A stretch of DNA of 64,000 bases, from NCBI GenBank assembly GCA_026545765.1, contig CM048839.1, forward strand, positions 17,236,566 through 17,300,565, written 5' to 3'. This document shows positions 10,332-20,556 of this stretch, in pieces (the stretch's first letter is position 1; every line of letters starts with the position of its first letter). Under the pieces are notes generated by a model. The model ran no database searches. It was not told the origin of the DNA and saw nothing but the letters and a program-made list of their open reading frames with translations. The DNA is from Plantago major. Taxonomy: Eukaryota; Streptophyta; Magnoliopsida; Lamiales; Plantaginaceae. The translations under genes were made by a program, and so were the position numbers.

Positions 10332-11019
10332 ATGAGTATAAACTCGAATCCAAACTGCTAAGAGAATAAATACACCCCATAATTGTTTTAAGATTGTTGC
10401 ACCTGATAAGAGGAAATTGAAGATATTAGTATAAAAAAATGAAGTAAAATGTGTAGAGAAAAACAGTAATTGAATCATCATTTAACCAAACATAAAACCG
10501 AGGCATGTGCTAGCACATTTCCCTTAAAACAATTACATCCCCTCACTACGGTGCTTGAGTTATCGTTGAACGCTTGTTTCCCAGGATACAACGGTTAAAC
10601 CTTAACAACTAGTTGCACTCGGTAGCTGTTCCTAGCGAACTAAACTGAAGCCCGGATTATACGAGAGGGGAGAGGAGAAGAAAGGCCACAAAGAGAGAAG
10701 AGAAAATGGTGGGTTTTCTTCTACTCTTTTCCAATGCATATGAGACCCTTTTATAGTTGATGAAATGGATTTGTAACTCCATAAGTGCATTTCATTAGAA
10801 TTATATTTGTAACTTAGGGATGCAACAAATGTCATATTTAGTATTTGTAACTTCCATGAGTTACAAATTTCTACTTGAAGCAAAAGCTTCTAGAGGTTCG
10901 AGAAGCTGAACCAACAAAAAGTTAACTCACGAGGGATAACCCATTTGAGCTTGGTTCGGTCCGACTTTCGTGTATGAGGGTCGCGCGCACCCACTCACAG
11001 ACAAGTCAACTAGTTTCAT
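10332..11019. other. Spacer, possible old LTR remnant on - strand
   Basis: No gene seen. Around 10740-10760 the - strand reads ctataaaagg, a good TATA box. The flanking 10500-10930 tract has LTR-like composition, but no matching partner or target duplication was found. Confidence 0.3.
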
Positions 11020-11211
11020 GTACAAATCTGGGGGAAAAACTTTTTTTTGGTACTTTATTGTGGCGGTCTGCCAATTTAGGTACCTTAATTTATCACGGAT
11101 CAATTTGTATACTCTATTGTGTTATATTAGCCAATTTATATACTCAGGTCAAATTGGCCAATTTTATGATATTAATTTTTGTCTAATTTTGGTACTTCAC
11201 TAAAATTCTCA

Positions 11212-11213
<2 letters not shown>
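11020..11213 (+). repeat. Dispersed repeat, copy A
   Basis: About 190 bp that recurs in inverted orientation at 21139-21330. Shared blocks include ACTTTTTTTTGGTACTTTAT, CTCTATTGTGTTATATTAGC and AATTTTATGATATTAATTTT. Both copies end in a TAAAATTCTC motif followed by a microsatellite. Similarity by eye is high, near 90%. The family was not recognised. Confidence 0.8.
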
Positions 11214-11214
<1 letters not shown>

Positions 11215-11257
<43 letters not shown>

Positions 11258-11258
11258 T
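11215..11258. repeat. (TTA)n microsatellite
   Basis: An uninterrupted TTA/ATT tract directly at the end of dispersed repeat copy A. Confidence 0.95.
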
Positions 11259-11662
11259 TCTGATTCAATTGGGCATATTGCATACGTCGTCCGGAGATGC
11301 GTCAATAAAAAAACAAAATAAAAAAAGACATGAATCATTCTCTAAACCCTGGAATTAAACTAGCTAATTGATTTGTAACCATTTAAAGTGGTTAGAGTAC
11401 TCCGGACCAAGGTAACTCTCTACCTTTTTCAATCCATTGTTAAACCGATTTTTAATTGTTAATGGTGCTTTCTAGGAGTTAATGTAGACATGTAGTACTA
11501 ATACTTAGTATATTATTCATAAAGCAGGACTTTAATTTCTGGGAGCATTTTAGTTTTTGATTCATGATTGGTTTTATTTCAAAGCAGCACTGTAGTTAAT
11601 TGAATCAGGAATCATCATGATCGACCTTTTCAGATGGTGTATGCAACGCGCCGATTGAATCG
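11259..11662. other. Intergenic spacer
   Basis: AT-rich, with no open frame, repeat or RNA gene that I could recognise. Confidence 0.5.
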
Positions 11663-11691
11663 TGAATATATATGTATATATATATATATAA

Positions 11692-11750
<59 letters not shown>
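11663..11750. repeat. (TA)n-(TG)n-(TA)n microsatellite, left flank of pararetrovirus
   Basis: Alternating TA, then about 18 TG units, then TA again. It borders the viral sequence on the left. A second TA tract (21101-21138) borders it on the right. Integration of plant pararetroviruses at AT dinucleotide repeats is documented for other endogenous caulimovirids. Confidence 0.9.
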
Positions 11751-11776
11751 GTGATTCTAGCTTGAATAATGTAATG

Positions 11777-11804
11777 CATGGATCAAGTGGTTTTGTGATC
11801 CATG
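11777..11804 (+). other. Hairpin just upstream of the viral primer site
   Basis: CATGGATCA (11777-11785) pairs perfectly with TGATCCATG (11796-11804) around a 10-nt loop. It ends 7 nt before the primer site. Confidence 0.6.
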
Positions 11805-11811
11805 AACCGTT

Positions 11812-11829
11812 TGGTATCAGAGCCAGGTT
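11812..11829 (+). other. tRNA-iMet primer-binding site of the pararetrovirus
   Basis: TGGTATCAGAGCCAGGTT: the first 12 bases are complementary to the 3' end of plant initiator tRNA-Met, the primer for minus-strand synthesis in Caulimoviridae. It lies 53 nt upstream of the movement-protein ATG, as expected for the start of the viral map. Confidence 0.9.
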
Positions 11830-11881
11830 ATCAGTAAGCACATGATTAAGATATGTCTTAACACAAACACTGTTTTTAATC

Positions 11882-12952
11882 ATGAATATGATTAGAAGAA
11901 AGGATACTGTTGAAAACAGTAGACGAGAGGAATTTAATATCCCTCAAAATTTAGACTTATTAAATAGATGGATAATTCCTAGAATTGAGCCTAAGGTCAT
12001 TTACCAATTAGGAACTTTTGAGAAATTAGGTTTAAAACAGGTAGTAAAAACTACTGAGGAATCTGTCTCACTAGATAATGATGAATTACTAATAAAGTTA
12101 CTTAGTGAGAAAGATATAGCTGTTTATAAAAACCTTTACAAATTTCTTCATATAGGTTTAGTGCAAATTGCTTTTAAACCTTTAACTCTAGAAGGATTAC
12201 CTGAGAGTTTTATAGCTGCTCTTAGGGATGGTCGAAATCTAGACTGGAAAAAATCTTTAATAGGAATTATACAGTCTAGTTTGGCTCATGGTCCAGTCTA
12301 TTTTGATGTCTATCCAAATTTACAATTATCTTTATCGGATATTAATATTTTAAACTCCTTAACATTAAATGTTAAGACTAGTGGTTATAATTATATTGCG
12401 GGTACAGAAACTATATGTATCTATTATAGGATTTATTATAAACCTATGTTTACTTTAAATCCGCACTGCCGAAGGGTTGATAAACCTTTAAATGAAACCA
12501 TTTTAATTGAAACTAATTTTAGCAAGTCTAAGATTACTACTCGAAGATCTATTAAATGGGAAGAAATAGATTTTCCAGAAAATTGGACGATTCAACAGGT
12601 TGTGCCCTCACAACCTGTTATTCAAAATAATTTAATAGATGTTATCCAAACACCTGAAGGTTTGGTAAAAATACAGTTTGAAAATAATAACGATTTAATA
12701 GGATCATCTTCGAGACTTGGTAAGTCTTCATCCTTCAGATCTTTTATATCTCCTATAGACTATGTAGTTGATACTCCTTCTAGGATGTCAACCTCTGCTA
12801 AAAGCAGGATACAAAAGTCTGTTGAAACCATACAAGAAGATCATATAGATGAACTCAGAATAAATAAAGATCGTGATAATATTGTCATAAGAGTTAATTA
12901 TACTCAAAGTGAAGCAGATATAACTGCATCAGAAATGGAATTTCGTTATTAA
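11882..12952 (+). CDS. Caulimovirid movement protein
   Basis: A 356-codon uninterrupted ORF opening at ATG 11882. Residues about 80-200 resemble the viral movement protein domain of the 30K superfamily, for example the stretch LHIGLVQIAFKPLTLEGLPE and the following SSLAHGPVYFDVYPN region. Such proteins form tubules in plasmodesmata through which virions pass between cells. The C-terminal about 100 residues are hydrophilic and variable. The stop TAA overlaps the next start by one base (taATG at 12952), a coupling found in polycistronic caulimovirid RNAs. It is the only full-length viral ORF here. Codon use is AT-rich like the rest of the insert and unlike the gypsy element. I saw no stop or frameshift. 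Confidence 0.85.
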   Translation: MNMIRRKDTVENSRREEFNIPQNLDLLNRWIIPRIEPKVIYQLGTFEKLGLKQVVKTTEESVSLDNDELLIKLLSEKDIAVYKNLYKFLHIGLVQIAFKPLTLEGLPESFIAALRDGRNLDWKKSLIGIIQSSLAHGPVYFDVYPNLQLSLSDINILNSLTLNVKTSGYNYIAGTETICIYYRIYYKPMFTLNPHCRRVDKPLNETILIETNFSKSKITTRRSIKWEEIDFPENWTIQQVVPSQPVIQNNLIDVIQTPEGLVKIQFENNNDLIGSSSRLGKSSSFRSFISPIDYVVDTPSRMSTSAKSRIQKSVETIQEDHIDELRINKDRDNIVIRVNYTQSEADITASEMEFRY

Positions 12953-13488
12953 TGAATATAAATCATCTAATTGATTTTAGTCCTGGCTCTCCGGCTAGGC
13001 AAAAGATTAGGACTGAATTTAATTCACCCAAATGGGAGCCTTTTAAAAATTGGTTTTTTACAAACTTTTCTCAAAAAGAAAAAACTTCTATCCAAGAAGA
13101 ATTTTATAAAGATTGTGAAAAACATAATACTATGATTCCATTTGTTCCTTGGTTTGTTTCTAAATATGTGGAACAATATATTTCAGTTTTAGAAAGAAAT
13201 TATAAACTTTCAACGGGGAAAACTTTACAACAAGTTTATCCTCCACAACAGTCTTTTCAAATTGAAAAAGGAAATCATAGTTTCCTAGCTTTTGCAAAAT
13301 TACTGGAGGATGAAACTCTACCAGTAACTCGTAAACAAATAAATAGAATGATTGAACAACAGAATTATACAAATTTATTTATAAATTTCCTTGGAGAACA
13401 TTTAATCTCTCTGAGTGAAAGGGTGGAATTAGTTTTAAAAACTATTAACCCTAATCTTCCTTCAAACTCTAATCTTCCTTTAAAATAA
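12952..13488 (+). CDS. Viral ORF, N-terminal part of polyprotein, function unknown
   Basis: 178 codons starting at the ATG that overlaps the movement-protein stop. It is rich in K, E, F and N, has no predicted membrane segment, and I recognise no domain. It ends at TAA 13486-13488. The next 25 codons and the capsid frame that follows are in the same reading frame without another stop. This ORF therefore looks like the N-terminus of the capsid-pol polyprotein cut off by a single stop, unless the stop is a natural recoding site. Other caulimovirids place a small virion-associated or insect-transmission protein in this region, but I see no motif for either. Confidence 0.55.
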   Translation: MNINHLIDFSPGSPARQKIRTEFNSPKWEPFKNWFFTNFSQKEKTSIQEEFYKDCEKHNTMIPFVPWFVSKYVEQYISVLERNYKLSTGKTLQQVYPPQQSFQIEKGNHSFLAFAKLLEDETLPVTRKQINRMIEQQNYTNLFINFLGEHLISLSERVELVLKTINPNLPSNSNLPLK

Positions 13489-13563
13489 AAGGAAAAGGAA
13501 CAGGATTCAGCCTGTCCTAATATTCAGCCACCTCCTGAAATAGCAGACTTTAAATTAAAGCCT

Positions 13564-14364
13564 ATGAAGGAGCTCGAAAAGTTTTTAACTGAAAAATTTA
13601 AGGATATGAAAGTTACAACTCTTCATGATGTTGTACAAGAAAATCCTAACTACAAAAAAGTAATTAATGATGAAATCAATAAGCTGGAAAAATGGGCTGA
13701 TAGACCTACCCAGAGAATGTACTATTATAGGAGACCTTCTCCTATAGATACTTTACACGAAGAACAGGAATATATCTTGAATAATAGCTACAATGGCAAG
13801 AACATCTATGAATGGAACTTAGATGCTTATGCTGATAGGCAAATTTATAATATGATTCATAGAATGCTTATGTACTCTACGATTTGTAAAATAAATGGGA
13901 ACACTGATAAAAATGTTGCAAAAATGATTGTTGCTGGTTTTACAGGACAATTAAAAGGTTGGTGGGATAATTATCTCTCTCCTGAGGGAAAAAATCATAT
14001 TTTTAATACTGTAAATCAGGAAGATGAAAACTCAGTTGAAAACGCAGTTTACACTTTAGTAGTTACCATTATTGAACATTTCACCGGAAGATATTCCGAT
14101 AACAGCGAAAATATCATAACTGTTTTGCAGAATTTAAGATGCAAAACTTTGACTGATTTTCGATGGTATAAAGATACTTTTTTAAATAGGGTAATGGAAT
14201 TACCTGAATGTAATAGTCCACATTGGAAATCAAAATTTATTGATGGACTTCCTGCATTATTTGCAGAAAGGGTTAGAAAAAATCTAAGAAAAGATAAAGT
14301 TTCTATCCCTTATGAAGATTATACCTATGGCAAGTTAATTGGAACCTGTATTCAAGGAGGTTTA
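13564..14364 (+). pseudogene. Caulimovirid capsid protein, interrupted by a solo LTR
   Basis: From ATG 13564 the frame encodes about 267 residues of a capsid core. Typical capsid features include a segment with LKGWWDNYLSPEGK and the later HFTGRYSDNSENI stretch, similar in layout to the caulimovirid coat-protein domain. At 14365 the viral frame runs into the inserted LTR and meets a stop four bases later (TAG 14368-14370). The same frame resumes at 16014 after the solo LTR and its 5-bp duplication, leading to the zinc knuckle. The coat protein packages the viral DNA and its knuckle binds the pregenomic RNA. The upstream frame is open back to the TAA at 13486. Confidence 0.8.
14360..14364. repeat. 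Target-site duplication, left copy (GTTTA)
   Basis: GTTTA occurs directly before the LTR start and again at 16009-16013, directly after its end. Confidence 0.85.
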
Positions 14365-16008
14365 TGTTAGGAATATCTGTTTAGATTTTGATCAGCAACC
14401 TAATGACTTATCTTAGCTCAGAAAGGTGAATAGTACTCTTAGTTCACTTGAACACTGTAAAAGAGGAAACTCACTAAGTATGATAGTCTAGCAAATCTTG
14501 TATAGGATGTTAGGTCTCAAAATGTAATTTTTATTTTCAGAAGAAGACCAAGAAGAAGACATCCAGCAGGAAAAGATCAACAGTTTTGAAGATTTGATGA
14601 CTGCACAAGATTGCTGAAGACAAGGGTTTTCCAGAACCTATGACCAGATCTCTTGAAGAAACAAGTGTTTTGAAACACACGAGTTGCAAAAGATATCTGA
14701 GAATAAAAGGTTTCTGAGACAAGGAAAGTGCCCACAGATATCTGCACTCAGATACCTTGGACATAAAATATGCTTCTGAAAAAGAAACATATTATAACAA
14801 GTTGTTTAAACAAATGGTATCTGGAGCTATGATGATCTCTGGAAAAGAACATGCAAAGTTTGTAAAAAACTCGATTGTATAAAGACCTCGATACATGCAT
14901 AGTTCCGTTGGCACTACAGACAAAATATAGTATGCATTGAATGCACGATGTAAATGTCACGAACAAAACGGTAGCTTCTGAAGAAGAAGACAAACCTGCT
15001 ACAGTACTATATTCAGATATCAATAGTTTGAATTTGATTTAAGCCTAATGGATACTATTCAAACGGCACTCAAATTCATCTATAAATATCAACACTTAGA
15101 CTGCTTGAAAAGATACACAGAACTTAGAACACTGAACTTACATTGAATACTCTCACAAGCTCTCTCAAGCAAACTACTTACCTTCAAGCTTTCTGTTGCG
15201 TCCAAATCTCTTGATTCTAAGTAGCACAAAAGTTCTAAGTGTCCTGATCCTTAACGAGCATTGTTATTTGTGAAAGAGCTGAACTAAGATTTCATATCTA
15301 AGCTTCATTCTCTTGAACACTTACCATAGACTTGGGTCAGTAGAGAACAAGATACCATACATTGCAAAAGTGTATTAAGTATACTTGATTCACAGAGCTA
15401 TCTGAATAACTGAACAAGTTATTAAAGAAGCTCACCTGACAAACAAACCTAAAACCAACACCATATCTGCGTGGAGTATGTGAAGTACTTAGTTTGAGAA
15501 ACTAAGGAATAACTCCAAGGTTCTTGAAAGCATGTGAAGTACTTAGCTTGGGAAGCTAAGGAATAGCTCAAAAAGGTTTCTGAGTACAGGAAGTACTTAG
15601 CTGTGGAAGCCGGGGAATAACTCAGGGGGAACACTTGGTTGGGAACCTAGTGCTTTTAGGAATCTAAGAAAAGATATCTGTAAGGTTACCTCATTTATCT
15701 TAGTGGATTCTAGGTCTGAGAAAGACCGAAATGGATTAGTTGAAGGATTACGCCACCTTCAGATACCACTATAAAAAGACGTGTTATTTACTTTCTGCAG
15801 TTTATTACTTGTTTTACTTATATTGCAAAGTACTTACACTTATCTTGCTGAACACGTGCACTTATCTCAGAAGTCTTCCGCTCTCTGAAAATAAGTATCA
15901 GATATCTTTACAGATATCTGAGAAACTGTGCTTATCGACAAAAGTTTTAAAAAGACTATTCACCCCCCCCCCCCCTAGTCTTTTACTTTGCCGTTATCTG
16001 GACCAACA
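14365..16008 (+). mobile_element. Solo LTR (1,644 bp), probably copia/Sirevirus type
   Basis: It begins TGTTAGGAAT and ends ACCAACA, is flanked by the 5-bp duplication GTTTA, and holds no long ORF, as expected for an LTR left by recombination between two LTRs. A TATA box (tctataaatatc) lies near 15079-15090. Three degenerate tandem units of about 60 bp around AAGTACTTAGCTTGGGAAGC lie between about 15474 and 15625. A C14 run (15962-15975) sits just before the 3' end. Long LTRs ending in a C-run followed by CTAG and ACCAACA-like sequence are typical of Sireviruses, so this lineage is likely but not proven. It splits the viral capsid gene and is therefore younger than the viral integration. Confidence 0.85.
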
Positions 16009-16013
16009 GTTTA
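16009..16013. repeat. Target-site duplication, right copy (GTTTA)
   Basis: Matches 14360-14364. Confidence 0.85.
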
Positions 16014-18572
16014 GCCTTATGCAATGAAATTAAATTAAACCAACAAATTAAAAGACAGAACTTGAAGGAGAAAGCCCAGTTGGGACAGTTCTGTGACCAA
16101 TTTGGTATGGATGTACCATCCACTTCAAAACCTCATAAGTCAAAAGATAAGTCGGCTTATAAACCAAAAAAGAAGAGACATTACTCTCCCAAAAAATTAG
16201 AAATCCGTAAACACAGAAAAGAAGATAGAGAAGAAAGAAAGCGGATCAGGAAGAAACTTATAGTTTGCCGACAATGTGGTAAACTTGGTCACTTTGCAAC
16301 AAATTGTTGGACCAAGCGAAAAATAAATAGATTAAAAGCTAATGATGATTTAAAAGAAACTCTTTCAAAAATACTTTTGAATTCTGATGAAGATAAGAGT
16401 ATGAACTCTTCTGAAGATTCAGATACTTCTAACAGTACTGAAGAAGAGAACTTAAAAGTTCTTGAGCAAGAATCAGTATTGTCTGATTCAGAATCAGATT
16501 GTGAGCCTTGTATACTTGGACAACCATGTATTAAAAAACAAGGAGACACAGATAATGATAAATTCTTTAATAAAGAATTTTACAATATTCTTTCACAGTT
16601 TCAAGGAACTGATTTAAATGTTTTGGATGGTAATAATATTATCGAGTTTCTGAAAACAATTAAAGATCATGAGTTAAGATCTAAAATTATAGATCAGATG
16701 GAAAATATTCCTAGTACTTCTTCGACTTTGCCAGAACCAATGGTTCTCCCAGAAGATTTCAAAAAAGATGAACCCTACTCTATGTCAGAAGTTTATAAAC
16801 TTCTAAAGCAGAGAAGGACAGTGGAAACTCCTACTTCTACTCATCATCTAGAAATAGAAGTTGAAAACCTTAAAAAGGAAATACAGATTTTAAAAAGAGA
16901 AAATAAATTAATAGACTATCGAGTTTCTAAACTTGAAAATTATACAAAAGAAACTGATCATTCTGCTACTAGTGGATCAAGTCGTAGTAAACCCATAGCT
17001 CAACATTTTGATTCACAAGTAGATGATAATTTTCTTTCAACTTTAGAAATGGTTATATCCCAAAAATGGTATATCAAAGTTACCTTATTAATTGATGACT
17101 ATTTCTCAAAAGAATTGACTGCTCTCATAGATAGTAGTGCAGATTTAAATGTCATACAAGAGGGATTAATTCCTACAAATTATTTTCATAAAACTACGCA
17201 TACTCTTTCTCATGCTGGAGGAGAAAAATTAAATGTAAAATATAAGCTTCCTAGAGCCTATATTTGTATTGATAAAAATTGTATTCAAACCAGTTTTTTA
17301 CTAACGAAAGATATTTCTAATCAAGTAATACTTGGTACCCCTTTTATTTCAAAAATTTATCCTTTTACTCATGTGGATAATACTGGTATTACTGGAACTT
17401 TTCAAGGTGGGAAAATCCACTTAAATTTTATTACGAAATCAGTTAATAGAATGTTACATGAAATGTATGATCATCTGACCTTAAAGAAAAATCAGATGAA
17501 TTTCTTAAAACAAGAAATAAATTCTTTGACTATTGAAGAAAAATTACAAAATCTCAAATTACAAGGAAAAATTAAAATGATTGAGAATCAGCTTTCTTTA
17601 GAGATTTGCAATGATCATCCTAATGCTTTCTGGAACAGAAAGAAACATGTAGTCAGTCTCCCTTATGAGGAAGACTTTGATGAAAAAAGGATTCCGACAA
17701 AGGCAAGACCCTGTCAGATGAATTCAGAGTATTTAGAACTCTGTAAAAAAGAAATTGATTATTTATTACGAAAAGGTCTAATAAGTCCTTCTCAATCTCC
17801 TTGGTCTTGTATAGCCTTTTATGTTAATAAACATAGTGAACAAGAAAGAGGAGTTCCTAGATTAGTAATAAATTACAAGCCCCTTAATAAGGTTTTAAAA
17901 TGGATTAGGCATCCTATTCCAAATAAAAAAGATCTTCTGGAAAGACTTTATGATTCAATACTATTTTCAAAATTTGATTTAAAATCAGGTTATTGGCAGG
18001 TACAAATTGAACAAAATGATAGGTATAAAACATCCTTCAACGTTCCAATAGGACATTATGAACGGAATGTAATGCCATTTGGTTTTAAAAATGCTCCTTC
18101 CGAATTCCAGAAAATTATGAATGATATTTTTACACCATATAGTGAATTTATATTGGTTTATATTGATGATATCTTAGTATTTTCAAAAGATATTGAAGCC
18201 CATTTCAAACATTTGGATATCTTAAAGAAAATAGTTATACAGAGTGGATTAGTTATATCAAAACCAAAAATGTCTTTGTTTCAAACAAAAATAAGATTTT
18301 TGGGACATTATATAGAAAAAAGTAATATTATCCCAATAAATAGAAGCATTGATTTTGCAGATAAATTTCCTGATGAAATAACTAATAAAACCCAGTTACA
18401 GAGGTTTTTAGGAAGTTTGAATTATATCTCTTCTTATTATAAAGATATAGCCCAAGATACTGCTATCTTATATGATAGACTTAAAAAGAATCCAAAGCCT
18501 TGGTCTGAAGATCATAATCAGGTTGTTAGAAAATTAAAAGAAAAGAACATTGCCTTGTCTTATGCTGAGTAA
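16014..18572 (+). pseudogene. Caulimovirid capsid tail, zinc knuckle, protease and RT
   Basis: This continues the capsid frame after the solo LTR; the TTG at 16062 is simply in frame. Visible in order: a Lys/Arg-rich tract; a CCHC knuckle CRQCGKLGHFATNC (16266-16307) that binds nucleic acid; an acidic Ser-rich stretch; a coiled-coil-like segment near 16850-16950; a retroviral-type aspartic protease at about 17090-17430; and an RT at about 17680-18480 with YIDDIL at 18161-18178, plus FSKFDLKSGYWQVQ and PFGFKNAPSEFQ motifs. The protease active site reads D-S-S (17130-17138), where D-S/T-G is needed. The frame ends at TAA 18570-18572 because of a +1 shift near 18550-18566, just before RNase H. 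RT looks intact and the rest is damaged. Confidence 0.85.
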
Positions 18573-18975
18573 TCCTTCATGGAATAAAATTATTGAGACA
18601 TATGCTTCAGATATAGGATATGGGGGTATTCTTAAACAGATTGATCCTCATAACAAACAAGAATATCTTGTTCGTTTTTATTCTGGAAAATGGAATAATA
18701 GTCAGAAAAATTATGCTACTATTGCCAAAGAGATACTTGCAATTGTCAAGTGTGTTTTAAAATTTCAAGATGATTTATACAATCAAAAGTTTATAATCAA
18801 AATAGATTGTAACTCTGCAAAGTTTATGTTTAACAAAGATTTTAAACATGATGTTTCTAAACAAATGTTTGCAAGATGGCAAGCTCATTTAGCTCCTTTT
18901 GATTTCGAGATTATTTATAAAAAAGGAGAAGATAATAGTCTTCCAGATTTTCTAACGCGTGAATATATTTTATGA
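18550..18975 (+). pseudogene. Caulimovirid RNase H, frameshifted and catalytically altered
   Basis: The C-terminal RNase H domain of the viral RT, in the +1 frame relative to RT. The usual first catalytic Asp (the D of a T-D-A-S motif) is a Tyr codon here (TAT at 18601-18603 in ETYASD). Later features are typical: FYSGKWNNSQKNYATIAKEI, where the Glu is present, IIKIDCNSAKF with Asp, and a C-terminal FEIIYKKGEDNSLPDFLTR. It would remove RNA from the RNA:DNA hybrid during reverse transcription. The stop TGA (18973-18975) overlaps the next ATG (18972-18974) as ATGA. Confidence 0.8.
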
Positions 18976-20004
18976 ATTTTGCAGGAATGTACTCGCGAGG
19001 AAGAGGCTCTCCCTCTTATAGAGGAAGAGGAGGACGGGGATCAGAAAGGATTCTGGCCCAAACTGGCAAAGGAAAGCTTATAGCAATGAATTTGCCATCA
19101 CAAAAATCTGAGGCTCAGAGCTCAGAAGAATACCAAGAATTTCTTGAGTATAAAAGAAATAAGGGAAAAATCCCATCTTTTGCTAAAATAGTAGCAGAAG
19201 AAGAGTCTGAAGAAAGTAAGTCGGAATATGTTGAAAACAGAAATCAAGAAATAATATTTCTGCTTGAACTGAGGGATATGCGATGGGCAAATAATTCCTG
19301 GACTCTAATGGCCAGATATTTAGATAAGGCATCATATGCTTTAGGATCTTATAAAACAAGATCTTTCTATGAAAATATTCTTTTAAATACAGAGTTATGT
19401 GAAATAACACATTTCTCAGGAACACAGAAGGAAGTTTATAACTTCAGTAAATTTATATTAAAAAGATTATATCTTCTGAAGAATGGGGAATAGCACCATT
19501 AAGAGAAAGGGAATTTTACTACCCTAACAATATAAATCCCATAAAATATAATTACTGTGATAATGTTGAAGCATTTAATAAAGTGCTACTATATGAAAAT
19601 GATAGGAAAAAACACTCTTGGTTTATAAAAATCAGCAGTGAAGCTTATGAGCAAGAGATACCAAATTGGTTTCTAAATTGGTGGATGTATTTTGGAACCA
19701 CCTGGGTAATACTCCCTGAAAAAATTTTCAACCCTATTTACTAATTGGATAAATGTTACTCCAAAAAAGGAAGTTCCTCAAGAATATTATCATTTATATT
19801 TCTTTATGGAATTTTCTATACCCTGGATTTGGAAATGGGTACCTGTTATCGGTTATACCGAAAATGAAATACCATGTATTAAAAGATCTTCTTATACGAA
19901 GTTCTGGGAAAAAAATGAATAAAGAAAACCCAGAAACTAAGCAATTATATTGCATTGATACTAAATTTTATAGAAAAAAGAATAAGATTATATCAAGAAA
20001 ATAA
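18972..20004 (+). pseudogene. RG-rich viral ORF downstream of pol, broken by frameshifts
   Basis: Starts at the ATG of ATGA, directly coupled to the end of RNase H. The first about 28 residues hold RGRGSPSYRGRGGRG, an RG/RGG-type RNA-binding stretch. A conserved-looking body follows (for example SFAKIVAEEE, then KTRSFYENILLNTELCEITH and VYNFSKFILKR). The first frame stops at 19493. The body continues in a neighbouring frame from about 19466 (a Trp-rich IPNWFLNWWMYFG segment) to a stop near 19743, and then in further frames to about 20004, so at least three register changes are present. Some caulimovirids carry a transactivator/inclusion-body gene here, but I see no motif that proves this. Function unknown. 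Confidence 0.55.
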
Positions 20005-20008
20005 AAGA

Positions 20009-20335
20009 ATGTCGACACCAAAGGAAGAGTCGCCCTTAGATCAAATAAGAAGAAAGCTCAACATGCAGTCCAAAGACAGCAACAGGGAAATGCTAATAGA
20101 AGCATACGTAGAAGAAATGAAAAAAGATCTTCTACAGAAATTTGATGGAGAAACCCAGTCCGTAAAATCGGATACATCCATGGCCTCTGCAAGCCAAGAT
20201 TACCAGGATGCTCAGGATCCAGCGCAAGAAGTCTCAATAGCAGATGTATTTGAGATACTTAAAAGTACTCTTAAAACCAGTAAAGACAAGGAAGAATCTT
20301 CCTCAGCAATAATTGTGGTAGACAAAGCCACCTGA
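20009..20335 (+). CDS. Small acidic viral ORF, function unknown
   Basis: 108 codons from ATG 20009 to TGA 20333-20335, five bases after the end of the previous ORF. The protein is acidic and rich in Ser, Glu and Lys, with predicted helical segments (residues about 20-45 and 75-95) and no Cys. Small virion-associated proteins of caulimovirids are short, helical and coiled-coil, so that role is possible but unproven. It is the last ORF before the viral promoter region. No breaks were seen. Confidence 0.45.
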   Translation: MSTPKEESPLDQIRRKLNMQSKDSNREMLIEAYVEEMKKDLLQKFDGETQSVKSDTSMASASQDYQDAQDPAQEVSIADVFEILKSTLKTSKDKEESSSAIIVVDKAT

Positions 20336-20440
20336 TAATACACAGAGCATTGATGAAAAAATTGCTCCACAGATAAAACTGAAGCGACTGAAAGTCAGAC
20401 GGAAAAGAAGAAGTTGAAAGCAACGTTTATGGTGAAAATA

Positions 20441-20540
20441 TTTACGGACGAAATTTAAAGAAGAAGCTGAAAACGATGTTTACGACAAACAATTAAAGAA
20501 GAAGATGAAGGTGATGTTTACGGCAAACATCAAACCAAGG
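20441..20540 (+). promoter_or_regulatory. 38-bp tandem repeats upstream of the viral TATA box
   Basis: TTTACGGACGAAATTTAAAG, TTTACGACAAACAATTAAAG and TTTACGGCAAACATC begin at 20441, 20479 and 20517, an exact 38-bp period of about 2.5 units. The position, just upstream of TATA, suggests a duplicated enhancer as in many pararetroviral promoters. Confidence 0.65.
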
Positions 20541-20556
20541 GAATCAAATTCCCTAG

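Noticed and set aside
11605-11883. Open frame across the TG/TA microsatellite
   Set aside because: It encodes a His/Thr/Tyr/Ile repeat caused by the dinucleotide tract.
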